Source: JAJEFO01 sp965208685 (GTDB lineage Bacteria; Pseudomonadota; Alphaproteobacteria; Rhodobacterales; Rhodobacteraceae). Taken from it: 64,000 bases of DNA. The notes beneath the pieces were generated by a model that saw only the letters and a list, made by a program, of their open reading frames with translations, ran no database searches and had not been told where the DNA came from. The position numbers and the translations under genes were made by a program. The stretch is taken from assembly GCA_965208685.1 (NCBI GenBank), contig CBDBPL010000007.1, positions 4,092,001-4,156,000 on the forward strand, written 5' to 3'. The first letter of the stretch is position 1, and each line of letters begins with the position of its first letter. This document shows, one piece after another, positions 33,439 through 41,909 of this stretch.

Positions 33439-34531
33439 GATGGTTCGCCAGCAGCGCCGCGCCTACAACCTGGCCATCGCCTGCTTCCGGGAAGCCGACG
33501 AGGGCCACGTGGACCCCAAGGGACCGGACCTGAAGCAGACCGCGCTCCGCGCCACGATCCGGGAATGCGTCCGTGACGAAGTTAGCGAGCGTGGCGGCAC
33601 GTTCCGCTCCGCCGACTGCGACGAGGCGGTGAACGCAGCCTTCAGGACACGGGACGCGGTCATTCGCAAACGGAAGGCGGGCCGGAAAGCCCGTCTTAAT
33701 TTCCGGAGCCGCAAGCACGTGCGGCAGAGGATGATGGTCCAGAAGCTGTCAGGCGCGTTCGTCGCGCAGAACTTCGGCCTGGCGGAACCCATGCCCGACG
33801 AGGCGTGGAAGAAATTGACGACGATAGTGCTTGAGCGGGAGAGGTGGTTCATCTGCGCTCAGAAGCACATGGTCACAGTGGGGCAGGACGAAATCCAAGT
33901 CCGCTCCGCCGTGGCGCTTGACCCCGGCGTGCGGTCCTTCATGACCGCATACTCGATGGACCACGCCGCCAGCTATGGAGATCGCTTTCATTCCGACAAG
34001 GTTTTTCCCCTTCTGCTGCGGCTTGACCGTTTGATACGGGCAAAGGCGAAGCATGACGAGTGGAAGCGTCATTTCCAGAAGCGGATCGACAAGTTGTTCA
34101 TCCGTGTGCGCAACCTTGTGGACGACCTTCACAGACGTGTCGCCTACGACCTCGTTCAGACGTTTGACGTGATCCTGCTTCCGTCCTTCGAGACGAAGCA
34201 GATGAGTGCGAAAGACGATCGCAAGATCAGGTCGAAGACGGTTCGGTCGATGCTGGGCCTTGCCCATCACCGGTTCAGGCAGAAACTGGAATGGATGTGT
34301 CGGAAACACGGAAAGCGTCTTGTGGTCTGCAACGAGGCTTACACGAGCAGGACGCGCTCATGGGACGGTTTCGTGAACGAGCATCTTGGCGGCGCGAAGA
34401 CGGTCAGCGATGGCAGAATCGTTGTTGATCGGGACATGAACGGTGCGCGGGGCATCATGCTTCGTGCGCTCTACGGCAACTTGGGCCGTTTTCGGGCGGC
34501 GGGCGACGATGTTGCGCTCGTTGCGGAATGA
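33380..34531 (+). CDS. tnpB: IS607-type TnpB (RuvC-like RNA-guided nuclease), zinc finger degenerate
   Basis: About 383 residues. The start is uncertain: the coherent protein begins near VLVKGTRKIRAYPKNPDLLH without ATG or GTG, so CTG 33380 or a fusion with upstream codons is possible. An N-terminal helical part (HEMVRQQRRAYNLAIACFRE) is followed by RuvC-I Asp (VALDPGVRSFMTAYSMD), RuvC-II Glu (FDVILLPSFETKQM), and RuvC-III Asp (DRDMNGARGIMLRALYGNLG). The segment that should hold two CxxC pairs reads NEAYTSRTRSWDGFVNEHLG with none of the four Cys, so the zinc finger is lost, as in some IS607 TnpB and Fanzor lineages. An omega-RNA (reRNA) is expected at the right end, overlapping the 3' end of the gene. 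Confidence 0.7.
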   Translation: MVKGTRKIRAYPKNPDLLHEMVRQQRRAYNLAIACFREADEGHVDPKGPDLKQTALRATIRECVRDEVSERGGTFRSADCDEAVNAAFRTRDAVIRKRKAGRKARLNFRSRKHVRQRMMVQKLSGAFVAQNFGLAEPMPDEAWKKLTTIVLERERWFICAQKHMVTVGQDEIQVRSAVALDPGVRSFMTAYSMDHAASYGDRFHSDKVFPLLLRLDRLIRAKAKHDEWKRHFQKRIDKLFIRVRNLVDDLHRRVAYDLVQTFDVILLPSFETKQMSAKDDRKIRSKTVRSMLGLAHHRFRQKLEWMCRKHGKRLVVCNEAYTSRTRSWDGFVNEHLGGAKTVSDGRIVVDRDMNGARGIMLRALYGNLGRFRAAGDDVALVAE

Positions 34532-34539
34532 ATCAAGTG

Positions 34540-34653
34540 GTTGAACGGCTTCTCGGCATGGAAATGCGACCGCCGCAACAAATGCGACAAGGTGTCGAGC
34601 AAGTCATAGGACTCCGCCGTCCCGGAGGCTGGAGCTGGATCGCACTTGCTCAT
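34540..34653 (-). pseudogene. MarR-family regulator, N-terminal part
   Basis: From ATG 34653: MSKCDPAPASGTAESYDLLD, then TLSHLLRRSHFHAEKPFN, the first helix of MarR proteins with its LLRR-x-HFHA pattern. It is cut at the right end of the IS607-like element. The other half is at 32514-32831. Confidence 0.65.
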
Positions 34654-34839
34654 GCCAATGCCACCTCGACCAAGTTTCAAGGCCACTCACGTGTCTCTGA
34701 CGTTCACTCGCTTGGCATTTGATCCGCGCGCGTGTTCCAAGCACCGCAACGGTTGCCGGTTCGGTTGAATGCCCGGTGATCTGCATGCGCCTGACGCCGC
34801 ATCGCCTGATGCACCGGGTCGATCCCCTCGGCGGCCGCT

Positions 34840-35281
34840 CGAAGTGCCGGTCGCGGGTGATGATCCGGAATTTCTTGGTGACCGCATCCGCGGGCGCGTT
34901 CAGCAAGAGCTCGGCGTTTCCGCAATGGACCTGCTGCCAGCACTTGCCGTGCGCAACGACGACATGACCGTCTCAGCCGGGCGCGACATCGCGGGCGTCG
35001 AGGTTGCCGCAGCGCACCTGGCCCATGAAGCCGTCAGCGAATGCTGCGTGACTGGCGCTCCTGAACGGGATCGAGGAAACGTGGTTGAAGCGCATGTCGT
35101 CCTGAATGCCGGCTCTACGGGCGATGAGGCTTTGACCAAGGCGTTCCAGGACCATATCAAGGCGATGACCGCCCCATGCAAGCATCCCCGGTCCATTCGC
35201 TTTCGCGATGACCTTCCCAAGACACCGCCAGGAGAGGATCAACGGTTCAAGCTGAAAGACATGCAGGTCCTCAGGAAGTGA
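34840..35281 (+). pseudogene. Acyl-CoA/benzoate-CoA ligase C-terminal fragment
   Basis: Recognisable from about LAVRNDDMTVSAG, then AHEAVSECCVTGAPERDRGN, VVEAHVVLNAGSTGDEALTK and RSIRFRDDLPKTPPGEDQRF. This is the mobile C-terminal domain of AMP-forming CoA ligases. The adenylation Lys motif (PKTxxGKIQR) reads PKTPPGEDQR, so the catalytic Lys is gone. The main N-terminal domain is absent. It sits divergently from the split marR, an arrangement usual for regulated aromatic-acid catabolic genes. Confidence 0.6.
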
Positions 35282-35361
35282 CGTCTGCGGTGACGCTCCG
35301 CGCACGCCATCATGGGTGATCTGCCGCCCGCAAAGTCCCAGGATCCTTCGGAATCTGATTC

Positions 35362-35766
35362 ATGTTCACATACGCACAAAAAGTTCTGTTCAAGCATTGC
35401 GATCCTGCCGGGATCGTCTTCTATCCACGTTACTTCGAAATGATGAACGATTGCGTCGAGGCGTTCTTCGCAGACGTGTTGAAGACGCCGTTCGAAGACA
35501 TTCACAAGGCGCATGCCGTCCCCACCGCGCAGATCACGACGCGCTTTGCCGCGCCAAGCCGCCATGGCGACCAACTGGCGTTGTCGCTGAGCATGACCAG
35601 GGTCGGCCGGACTTCAGCCGACTACGCCATGTCGGCCACCTGTGACGGCGAAATCAGGTTCGAGACCACTTGCACCCTTGTGTACGTGAACGGCGCGGGC
35701 CGACCGACACCTTGGCCGGAGAGCCTGAAGAGCAAGCTCTCGGCGCAGCTGGACTCGCGAGCATGA
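35362..35766 (+). CDS. Acyl-CoA thioesterase (4HBT/hot-dog fold)
   Basis: 134 residues. The hot-dog signature with the catalytic Asp is FKHCDPAGIVFYPRYFEMMN, followed by the central helix and TAQITTRFAAPSRHGDQLAL. It belongs to the YbgC/4-hydroxybenzoyl-CoA thioesterase type, which hydrolyses acyl- or aroyl-CoA. The ATG of the next gene overlaps its stop (ATGA). Its position after a CoA-ligase remnant suggests a former benzoate/hydroxybenzoate catabolic operon. Confidence 0.85.
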   Translation: MFTYAQKVLFKHCDPAGIVFYPRYFEMMNDCVEAFFADVLKTPFEDIHKAHAVPTAQITTRFAAPSRHGDQLALSLSMTRVGRTSADYAMSATCDGEIRFETTCTLVYVNGAGRPTPWPESLKSKLSAQLDSRA

Positions 35767-36154
35767 CGCACAGGACCATTCACCCGGGAGCCTGGCTGCC
35801 AGCGAAGGGCTGCGCAAACGAATTCCTGACCGAGGACAATGTCTTGCGCAACGGAAGCAGGCTGGTCGGGACGCCAACATGGATTTCGAGACCGACAGCT
35901 TCGACGCTCGGGTGCGGCAAGCCCTGAAAGACATTGCGAACATAGCGCGCGCCGCCGGTGGCGCGGTCACCGACATTGCCCGGCTCACGTGGTTCGTGAC
36001 CGATGAGATCGACCGTCTTGCGCTTCAAGGCGAGGTCGGCGCAGCCTGTCGCACCGTCCTTGGACGGCACTTCCCGGCGATGTCCGTGGCGGTCGCGGGC
36101 CTTGCCGAGGTCGCGGCGAGGGTTCGATCGGAATCGACAGCGCATCTGTCGTGA
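35763..36154 (+). pseudogene. RidA-family protein with a frameshift
   Basis: ATG 35763 reads HRTIHPGAWLPAKGCANEFL, TEDNVLRNGSRLVGTP, and then near 35875 the frame moves by one to FETDSFDARVRQALKDIANI, AGGAVTDIARLTWFVTD, and LGRHFPAMSVAVAGLAEVAA. Together these are a RidA/YjgF protein of about 130 residues. RidA enzymes remove reactive enamines. The indel is single, and the overlap with the thioesterase shows an operon. Confidence 0.65.
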
Positions 36155-36289
36155 GACCGCCCCCATCCTGCACCCGCGACCTCCCCCGCACGCCGATCGG
36201 GCGCCAAGGCAGGGTGCCGGCGGCTGCCTGCGCAGTAGTTCTTGCCGCGTTTCCTGCAGAGGCCCTTCAGGAGAGCCCGGCCTTGCGAA

Positions 36290-36493
36290 AGCCGTCAACG
36301 TCGCCGCGTCACTGCGCCGGTCGGCGGCGGCGAACAGCAGGAGTTCATCGGCCAGTCCGAGCGCCTGGTCGCTGCATGGGCGGGGGAAGGGGTGGAGATG
36401 TCCGGCCGCGTGTCCGGACAGCATCATCACTTCTCGGGCCTTGACGGCCTGAGGGTGCCGCAGTCGCGCATCTGCCGGATGCCGTTCGGCTGA
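36290..36493 (+). pseudogene. Alpha/beta hydrolase (arylformamidase-like) C-terminal fragment
   Basis: The frame reads TAPVGGGEQQEFIGQSERLV, AAWAGEGVEM and QHHHFSGLDGL, the terminal Asp/His-bearing segment of alpha/beta hydrolases (V-GG-E-PEF--QS--LA-AW; NHF--LD-L). Kynurenine formamidase lies next to kynureninase in many genomes, which fits the neighbour at 36540, though it is on the opposite strand. Only 60 residues remain. Confidence 0.4.
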
Positions 36494-36539
36494 AGCTGCC
36501 ACCGTGCTCCAGGAGCGTGCCCCGTCCTGGAGGGACCTG

Positions 36540-37727
36540 TCAGGTCACCCTTTTTGTCTCCCTGAACTCGGACCTGTCCCAAAGGCGATTGTCCAGCACG
36601 TCGGCAAGGATCGCGACGGCGCGGTGCACGTCGTCTTCGTCGAGATAGAGCGGGGCGAAGCCAAAGCGCATGATGTCGGGTGCGCGAAAGTCGCCGATCA
36701 CGTCACGTGCGATCAGCGCCTGCATCGCGGCATATCCGTGTTCGAACGCGAACGAGACCTGGCTGCCACGCTCGTTCCCGTTGCGCGGGCTGACAAGGCG
36801 GAGTTCGGGGCAGCGTGTCTCGACCTCGGCGATGAAAGTCTCGGAAAGATGCAGGCTGGCGGCGCGGATGTCGTTCATGTCGACGTCGGCCCAGACCTCG
36901 AGCGCGCATTCAAGCGCGGCGAGCCCAATGATTGGCGGCGTCCCCACGCGCATTCGCTCGATCCCCGCGGCGGGCCGGTAGGATTGCTCGAAGGCAAAGG
37001 GCGCATCGTGGCCAAGCCAGCCGCTGAGCGCCGGGCGCGTGACGTCGATCAGGTCGGGGCGGACGTAGATGAACGCCGGAGCGCCGGGGCCGCCATTGAG
37101 ATACTTGTAGGTGCAGCCGACGGCGAACTCGCACCCTGCGCCAGCAAGATCGACCGGCACGGCGCCGGCGCTGTGGGCAAGGTCCCAGAGCATTACAGCG
37201 CCCGCCGCATGTGCCGCCAGCGTGATCGCGTTCATGTCATGCAGCCGGCCCGTGCGGTAGTCGACCTGGGTTGTCATCGCGACGGCAACATCCGGGGTCA
37301 TCGCGCCTTCGACCGCGTCGGGCGCAACGATGCGAAGCTCGTAGTCGTCGCCCAGCAGGCCGATCAGGCCTTCGGCCATGTAGAGATCGGAGGGGAAGTT
37401 CCCGCTGTCGCTCAGGATCACCCTGCGGTCGGGCCGCATGTCGAGCGCCGCGGCGAGCGCCTGGTAGACCTTGATCGACAGCGTGTCGCCGAGCGCGATG
37501 CTGTCGTCTGCCGCGCCCACGATGCGGGAAATCCGGTTGCCGACGCGGATCGGCTGCGCCATCCAGTCGTCGACGTTCCAGCCCTTGATCAGGTGCGCGC
37601 CCCATTCGTCCGTGATCATCCGCGTCACAGCGGCGTCGACGCCACGCGGCAGCGGCCCGAGCGAATTGCCATCCAGGTAAATTACGCCTTCGGGCAGAAC
37701 AAAGCGATCCTTTAGCGGGAGCGTCAC
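36540..37727 (-). CDS. kynU: Kynureninase
   Basis: 395 residues, full length. PLP-enzyme features: VIYLDGNSLGPLPRGV at the N-terminus, ILSDSGNFPSDLYMAEGL, LWDLAHSAGAVPVDL (PLP-binding Asp), and the Schiff-base Lys in CTYKYLNGGPGAPAFIYVRP, then WLGHDAPFAFEQSYRPAAGI and RVGTPPIIGLAALECAL. It cleaves kynurenine to anthranilate and alanine in tryptophan catabolism. It is the one intact gene in this stretch, with degraded RidA and hydrolase genes beside it and a fragment of a TrpXYZ-like permease upstream, suggesting erosion of a larger catabolic locus. Confidence 0.95.
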   Translation of the reverse strand: MTLPLKDRFVLPEGVIYLDGNSLGPLPRGVDAAVTRMITDEWGAHLIKGWNVDDWMAQPIRVGNRISRIVGAADDSIALGDTLSIKVYQALAAALDMRPDRRVILSDSGNFPSDLYMAEGLIGLLGDDYELRIVAPDAVEGAMTPDVAVAMTTQVDYRTGRLHDMNAITLAAHAAGAVMLWDLAHSAGAVPVDLAGAGCEFAVGCTYKYLNGGPGAPAFIYVRPDLIDVTRPALSGWLGHDAPFAFEQSYRPAAGIERMRVGTPPIIGLAALECALEVWADVDMNDIRAASLHLSETFIAEVETRCPELRLVSPRNGNERGSQVSFAFEHGYAAMQALIARDVIGDFRAPDIMRFGFAPLYLDEDDVHRAVAILADVLDNRLWDRSEFRETKRVT

Positions 37728-37833
37728 GGAGTGCCTCGCTGTTTGCAGGTCCCAGGGACAGGCAGTACCCTTGGCGTCCGGCGGTGCCTGTCAGCCGGAT
37801 TCCCCTTGATGGTGTCGGCGCCATCACTGTCAT

Positions 37834-38195
37834 TCATGGTCTTGACGGTCCTGTGCGCTTGTCAAGACTTGATTTGGGAATCGGCGCGCCGAGCGCGGCG
37901 AGCACGAAATGGCCCGTCAGAAGCTTGAGGTCCGACGGCTTGAATCCAAGGCTCATCGCCATTGCGACGAACCGGATGTGGAAGAGCGATCCCACGACCG
38001 GAGCCGCGATCTGGCGCAGCAGGCTGTCACGGCCAAGGATCGCCTCCCCCGGGATGGTGCCCGCAAGGCCGATCACCAGCACGCCCACGCCCATGTTGAC
38101 ATCGGCATAGCCTTGGCATTGCGACATCGTCGCTCCGCCGAGGGCCGCAAGGCAGTTCGCGAGCCCCAGCCCGGCGATGACCGGAGTCTTTCGTC
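37834..38195 (-). pseudogene. ABC transporter permease C-terminal fragment
   Basis: Starting near 38195 the frame reads PVIAGLGLANCLAALGGATM, SQCQGYADVNMGVGVLVIGL, AGTIPGEAILG and HIRFVAMAMSLGFKPSDLKL, ending LTGHFVLAALGAP. This is the end of a COG4120-type (TrpY/BMP-associated) permease. Upstream codons are missing. The same transporter class is encoded intact at 62-64 kb. Confidence 0.6.
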
Positions 38196-38310
38196 ATGGC
38201 CGGTGCCGGAGCCATTCCGGGTGTCTCGTCGACGATGCCGAGCGCGGTCGCAAAGGTCGCCGCTGCAGGCACGAAGGCCGCCTCGCGAGGGCTGCAGCCG
38301 TCAGCCGCAC

Positions 38311-38451
38311 AACGGGGATCCGCCAAGACCTGCGGGGTCAATCGACCTGGACGAATCGAAACCCGGGTCGGTTGCGCCAATGTCGAATGAACCAGGCAGG
38401 GCGGAGACAAGACCGGTCAGTCACGTGATCCCGCAGGTCTTGGTGGTTCCG
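38311..38451. repeat. MITE-like repeat with terminal inverted repeats
   Basis: About 140 bp. The left arm has CGCCAAGACCTGCGGGGTCA and the right arm TGATCCCGCAGGTCTTGG, an inverted repeat of 17-18 bases with one mismatch. The interior (TCGACCTGGACGAATCGAAA, then TCACGTGA) is about 80% identical by eye to a repeat at 41550-41670. No coding function, although frames through both copies look similar because the DNA is repeated. Confidence 0.6.
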
Positions 38452-38603
38452 CAATCGCGCGACCGCGCCGATTCGTGGCGCGCCCCGGCCGGACCGGCAT
38501 CCGCTGTGCGAGCCAAGGCCCGGCCCTGGGCGAGAGCGTTGCAGGTCGCCAAGGCTGCCGATACGCTGTCGCGGAGTTGTGCATCCCCCTTTGGAGAGGA
38601 GCC

Positions 38604-39029
38604 ATGACCGACCCTGCCGGGCGCGACGAACCGTGGCACACGTTGTCCGTGAAGCGGATCGTGCGTGCGGGCGCCTGGACCGTTGCCTTCCTGGTCGTGA
38701 TCTTGACCGGAGACGCGGCGATCCGCTTCATCACGGGCGCGCCGGCCGTTTTCGATGTCAATGCCTGGGCGATCGTCAAGTGCCTTGTCCAGGTGTTCGC
38801 CGCCGCCTGCATCGCGGACGTTCTTTCGCGCCGATGGGAGGGAACCTGGTTCGCCGACGCTTGCATCGCCGCCCCCGTGGCGACCTTCGTCCTGTGGGCC
38901 GGGCTGAACGTGGTGGAGATGGACATTGGAACCTGGCCCTATGCCGTGCTGTTCGTCGCGACGTTCCTCACGCATCTGGCTGCGCTTTGGACGAGGCGAC
39001 GGAAGTCACGCGGCAGCGCTTCCGGCTGA
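38604..39029 (+). CDS. Small four-helix inner-membrane protein
   Basis: 141 residues from ATG 38604, chosen for the GGAGAGGAG site directly upstream. Predicted helices: AGAWTVAFLVVILTGDAAIR, WAIVKCLVQVFAAACIADVL, ACIAAPVATFVLWAGLNVV and WPYAVLFVATFLTHLAALW. The C-terminus is basic. No known family. It is isolated, with repeats on both sides. Confidence 0.6.
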   Translation: MTDPAGRDEPWHTLSVKRIVRAGAWTVAFLVVILTGDAAIRFITGAPAVFDVNAWAIVKCLVQVFAAACIADVLSRRWEGTWFADACIAAPVATFVLWAGLNVVEMDIGTWPYAVLFVATFLTHLAALWTRRRKSRGSASG

Positions 39030-39296
39030 CGCGGCAGCTTCGCTTCGCTGGCGCACGCGCGACATCGCATGCGGCGCGACCCGGTTTCAGGGCCGTCCGC
39101 AGTGGCCTGCCGCCCGCCCGGACCCTTGCTCCGCCACAAGGTCCGCGAGCCTGCGTGCAACGGATTCGCCGAGCGGCCGGAAGATCCGGGCCGCCGATGC
39201 GGCGGAGGTCGCGGAGATGCATGTTTCCGGCGGGCATCGGGCCGGGAGCGGGACGTGGGCGTCGTCACCGGATTCGTGGATGAGCTCGCCCGAACC

Positions 39297-39342
39297 TGGA
39301 GAGCACCGCCTATCTCGTGCCCGAGATAGGCGGTGCTCTCCA
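39297..39342. repeat. Long perfect hairpin, type CCTATCTCG, copy 2
   Basis: A 21-bp perfect stem (39297-39317 with 39322-39342) and a TGCC loop. The inner 11 bp equal those of the palindrome at 32360-32389 (CCTATCTCGTGC..). The outer part differs, so only the core is shared. It lies about 70 bases after the AlbA_2 gene, whose stop is at 39414. No T tract follows, so a simple terminator is less likely. Confidence 0.7.
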
Positions 39343-39413
39343 AACTCGGCGCGCGGAGCAGGAGCCGAAGCCGTAAAGCAGGGCCTTGGACTGAATGAAC
39401 ACGTTGCCAATCA

Positions 39414-41150
39414 TCATGGCTCGAACGGTCGATATTCGATCAAGCTGGATCGGCCGATGATGTCTACGATGGTGACCGCCAACTCCGCACCATGGGCGTC
39501 GGTCAGCCGGATCGGTTTGCCGGGGCGAAACGGCACTGGTTGTTGTCGTCCCTCTTCAATGGCGATGTTGTCGGCGTAGAGATAGGTCCGGTCAGTGGTG
39601 TCGCGTATCGGGTTCAGCCGTCCGCGCAGGCCGGGAAGTTGCCCCGTGCTCTGGGCAAAAATCGCCGCACCGCCGGATTCAAGCGGTTCGAGTTCAAGCA
39701 GCAGACCACCTCGACTAGGCGTCCATGCCCGTTCCAAGCCGGCCGCATACCCGGACCCGGCGGCGTAAATCGTCATCGGCAGATGCGCTGTGTAAAGGTC
39801 AAGAGCAGCATCGCCGGCCTCGTCGGTTGTCGCGCGCACCCAAGTCTTGTTGGGAAAGAGCGCGAGAACCTCAATGCCGGCGAGAGGCTCGCCTCTGGAA
39901 TGCACCGTGACTGTCGCGTCGGCGCGAACAAGCCCCAGCTTCGCGGCAGGGATGCGAAGTACAAGGCTCGATTCGTCGATCACTTCGTATTCCGGCAGCA
40001 CACCGGTGGCTTCCTGGGTTTTCGAGCGGATGATGGACACGCCGTCCCCACGGCGTTCCATCAGGTATCTGCGATCACCCGATCCCGCTACGTTGGCGAC
40101 GGGAATGCGACCGAACACGGATGCGATCACCTCGTTACGCGTGGCCTGACTGGCCTCCATACCTTCAATCGTCATGCCATTGGGAAGCTGACCGGGCGAA
40201 TCGACTTCCAGGCGGTCCTTGAACATGGACAACCGTATCCTCCGCGAAGACATGGAGTAGTCGCGGTGCGCGACCGCATTGACCATCGCCTCGAATACGG
40301 CGGCTTTGCTGTACTGGGAAACATTCTCCCGCTCCGGAGTCTTGCGCGCGGAAACGCGCATATTGCGAACGACGAACTGGATCGCTTCCGCGATCTGTGC
40401 GGAAAGCGGGCCGGCGATCTCCTGCGCGTCCAACTGGCCCGACGAACGATCCCGCCCGCGATAATGAGTCGCCGAGACGGTCGCCTGCGGCAGCCAGTCT
40501 TGCGGCGAAGCAGCGCAAAGGAGAATACCCGCCACGGTGGCCCGATCCACATCGGCCTCGTCACGTGCCAGCAGGCGGAGATTTGACAATCCGCGCCGAG
40601 GGTCGGCCGCGCCTGATACGCTGAGCAGGGGTTCCCACAGACGCTCGTCGAGCGTCTCGAAGCCGGTCCCTGGCACGATCTGCTCGTCGAACCAAAGATA
40701 GCGGGTCTGGGCACGATTCTGCGCCAGCCTCACGCTCTCGTCCCTCCGGAGGCGCCGCTTGGTTGCACCAACCCGGATGAATGCCTGCCCGTTCCGTTCA
40801 TGTAGAGCTTCGCCACGTGGCACCACCACCAGTACGAATGCTCTACCATCCAACTCCCTGTGATGGACATTGACGCGCAGTGGCGGTTCAAGGGCGTCAG
40901 TGCTGACCTCCACCAGAAGGTGGTCCAGAGCAGCCATCTGTTTTCGTGACATGCCCTGGATCGCTCCATCGTCGGCCACCCCACATAACATGATGCCACC
41001 ATCCGCATTGGCGAGCGCGCCCAGCTCGTCTGCAAGATCTTCTCTGCGCGGGCTGGTCGGCGTGTCGCCGCGGAACTCGATCTGCTTGAATTCCCACTGG
41101 CTGTCCTCACCTAGGCGGAGCTGGCGGCGGATGTCTTCGTCTTGGATCAT
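39414..41150 (-). CDS. AlbA_2/Schlafen-type ATP-binding protein
   Basis: 578 residues. The N-terminal AlbA_2 domain has SQWEFKQIEFRGD, ELGALANADGGIMLCGVADD, and QAFIRVGATKRRLRRDE (residues 15-140). The middle contains a GHKL/HATPase_c_4-like region with AMVNAVAHRDYSMSSRRIRL and VDSPGQLPNGMT (about 295-340). The end (about 425-580) holds a carboxypeptidase-regulatory-like beta domain (RGEPLAGIEVLALFPNK). Family members are transcription regulators or defence proteins, and some act with upstream partners. The start ATG overlaps the stop of a truncated upstream frame (41147-41305), so it was the second gene of an operon. Confidence 0.75.
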   Translation of the reverse strand: MIQDEDIRRQLRLGEDSQWEFKQIEFRGDTPTSPRREDLADELGALANADGGIMLCGVADDGAIQGMSRKQMAALDHLLVEVSTDALEPPLRVNVHHRELDGRAFVLVVVPRGEALHERNGQAFIRVGATKRRLRRDESVRLAQNRAQTRYLWFDEQIVPGTGFETLDERLWEPLLSVSGAADPRRGLSNLRLLARDEADVDRATVAGILLCAASPQDWLPQATVSATHYRGRDRSSGQLDAQEIAGPLSAQIAEAIQFVVRNMRVSARKTPERENVSQYSKAAVFEAMVNAVAHRDYSMSSRRIRLSMFKDRLEVDSPGQLPNGMTIEGMEASQATRNEVIASVFGRIPVANVAGSGDRRYLMERRGDGVSIIRSKTQEATGVLPEYEVIDESSLVLRIPAAKLGLVRADATVTVHSRGEPLAGIEVLALFPNKTWVRATTDEAGDAALDLYTAHLPMTIYAAGSGYAAGLERAWTPSRGGLLLELEPLESGGAAIFAQSTGQLPGLRGRLNPIRDTTDRTYLYADNIAIEEGRQQPVPFRPGKPIRLTDAHGAELAVTIVDIIGRSSLIEYRPFEP

Positions 41151-41305
41151 GACGCGGCTGCCTCCATCGTCCCATCAGTCTCTGCAAGGCGAGTCAAATC
41201 ATATTCGATACTGTCCCTGGATAAACCATCAAACACGATATTTGCCACGGGACCATTCAGCGCCGCATCCGGTTTCTTGCCAGACCAAATGAGCTCGAGC
41301 ACTGA
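41147..41305 (-). pseudogene. Truncated partner gene of the AlbA_2 protein
   Basis: The frame reads LELIWSGKKPDAALNGPVAN, IVFDGLSRDSIEYDLTRLAE and TDGTMEAAAS, then a TGA overlapping the ATG of the AlbA_2 gene. The segment upstream of about 41305 is not protein-like and contains IS termini, so the gene lost its N-terminus. Family unknown. Confidence 0.45.
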
Positions 41306-41371
41306 ACACGACGATTGCCCTTGTCGTATGCCACTCTTCCCAAGGCCACGGTCATTGCACGGCCTCTGTTG

Positions 41372-41398
41372 CCGGCTCTGTTGCAAAAATTTTCCAGA
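41372..41398. repeat. Insertion-sequence terminus (GGCTCTGTTGCAAA type)
   Basis: GGCTCTGTTGCAAAAATTTT is the end sequence common to several IS6- and IS5-type elements, here without a transposase. A second GGCCTCTGTTGCC lies just before it. It probably marks the deletion that truncated the upstream frame. Confidence 0.5.
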
Positions 41399-41487
41399 GT
41401 TGCAGAACGTGTGACGGCTCTGCCTTTTCTCAGAATCCTTGCTGGATCGCGATCCGTTCCAGCTCTGCTCCATGCAGTGACATCAGT

Positions 41488-41720
41488 GGGAACCACCAAA
41501 ATCTTCGGGGTCAATTGCCATAGAAGTATCGAAGCCTGGGTCGATTTTGCGGGGTCAATCGACCTGGACGCATCGAAACCCGGTTCGGTTGCGGCAATTT
41601 TGAGTGAACCTGGCGGGGCGGAGAGAAGACAAGTCTGTCACGTGACCCCGGAGGTCTTGGCGGTTCCCGGTTTCCATGGAAGCGGAAAATCTCCGGGGTC
41701 AAACTGCCGCTCGCATTGTG
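41488..41720. repeat. MITE-like repeat cluster
   Basis: Three copies of the arm GGAACC(A/G)CCAAGACCTgCGGGGTCA-like word occur at about 41488, 41643 (inverted) and 41681. The interior at 41550-41640 matches the MITE at 38311-38451. A nested or tandem insertion of the same small element is the simplest reading. Confidence 0.55.
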
Positions 41721-41909
41721 GAGCGCCTCTGCTGAGAGCCAGGCTGCTGGGGACCGGCCCAATGATCGGGCGACACGCGCAGGACCAGGTTCCAATCCAA
41801 GCGTCCCGTTCAGCCCGTAGAGGATGACGTTCTTCCACTCGATTGGGCTGACGCGTCGAAGCAAGTCATGATCGAATGGAAAAAACTGCCTGCCTTGCAA
41901 AGGCGGGCA

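Larger units (their letters stand above)
32832..34539 (+). mobile_element. IS607-like element (tnpA-tnpB) inserted in marR
   Basis: The insert separates two halves of a marR gene. The right end (GAATGAATCAAGTG) is confirmed by the relic at 21152. The left end is placed where the MarR frame breaks and may be off by some bases. IS607 elements have no inverted repeats and move with a serine recombinase. The marR halves do not abut perfectly, so a deletion accompanied or followed insertion. Confidence 0.65.

Noticed and set aside
38341..38460. Conserved peptide GSIDLD.SKPGSVA in two frames
   Set aside because: Similarity comes from the MITE DNA being repeated; the frames have no start or gene context.
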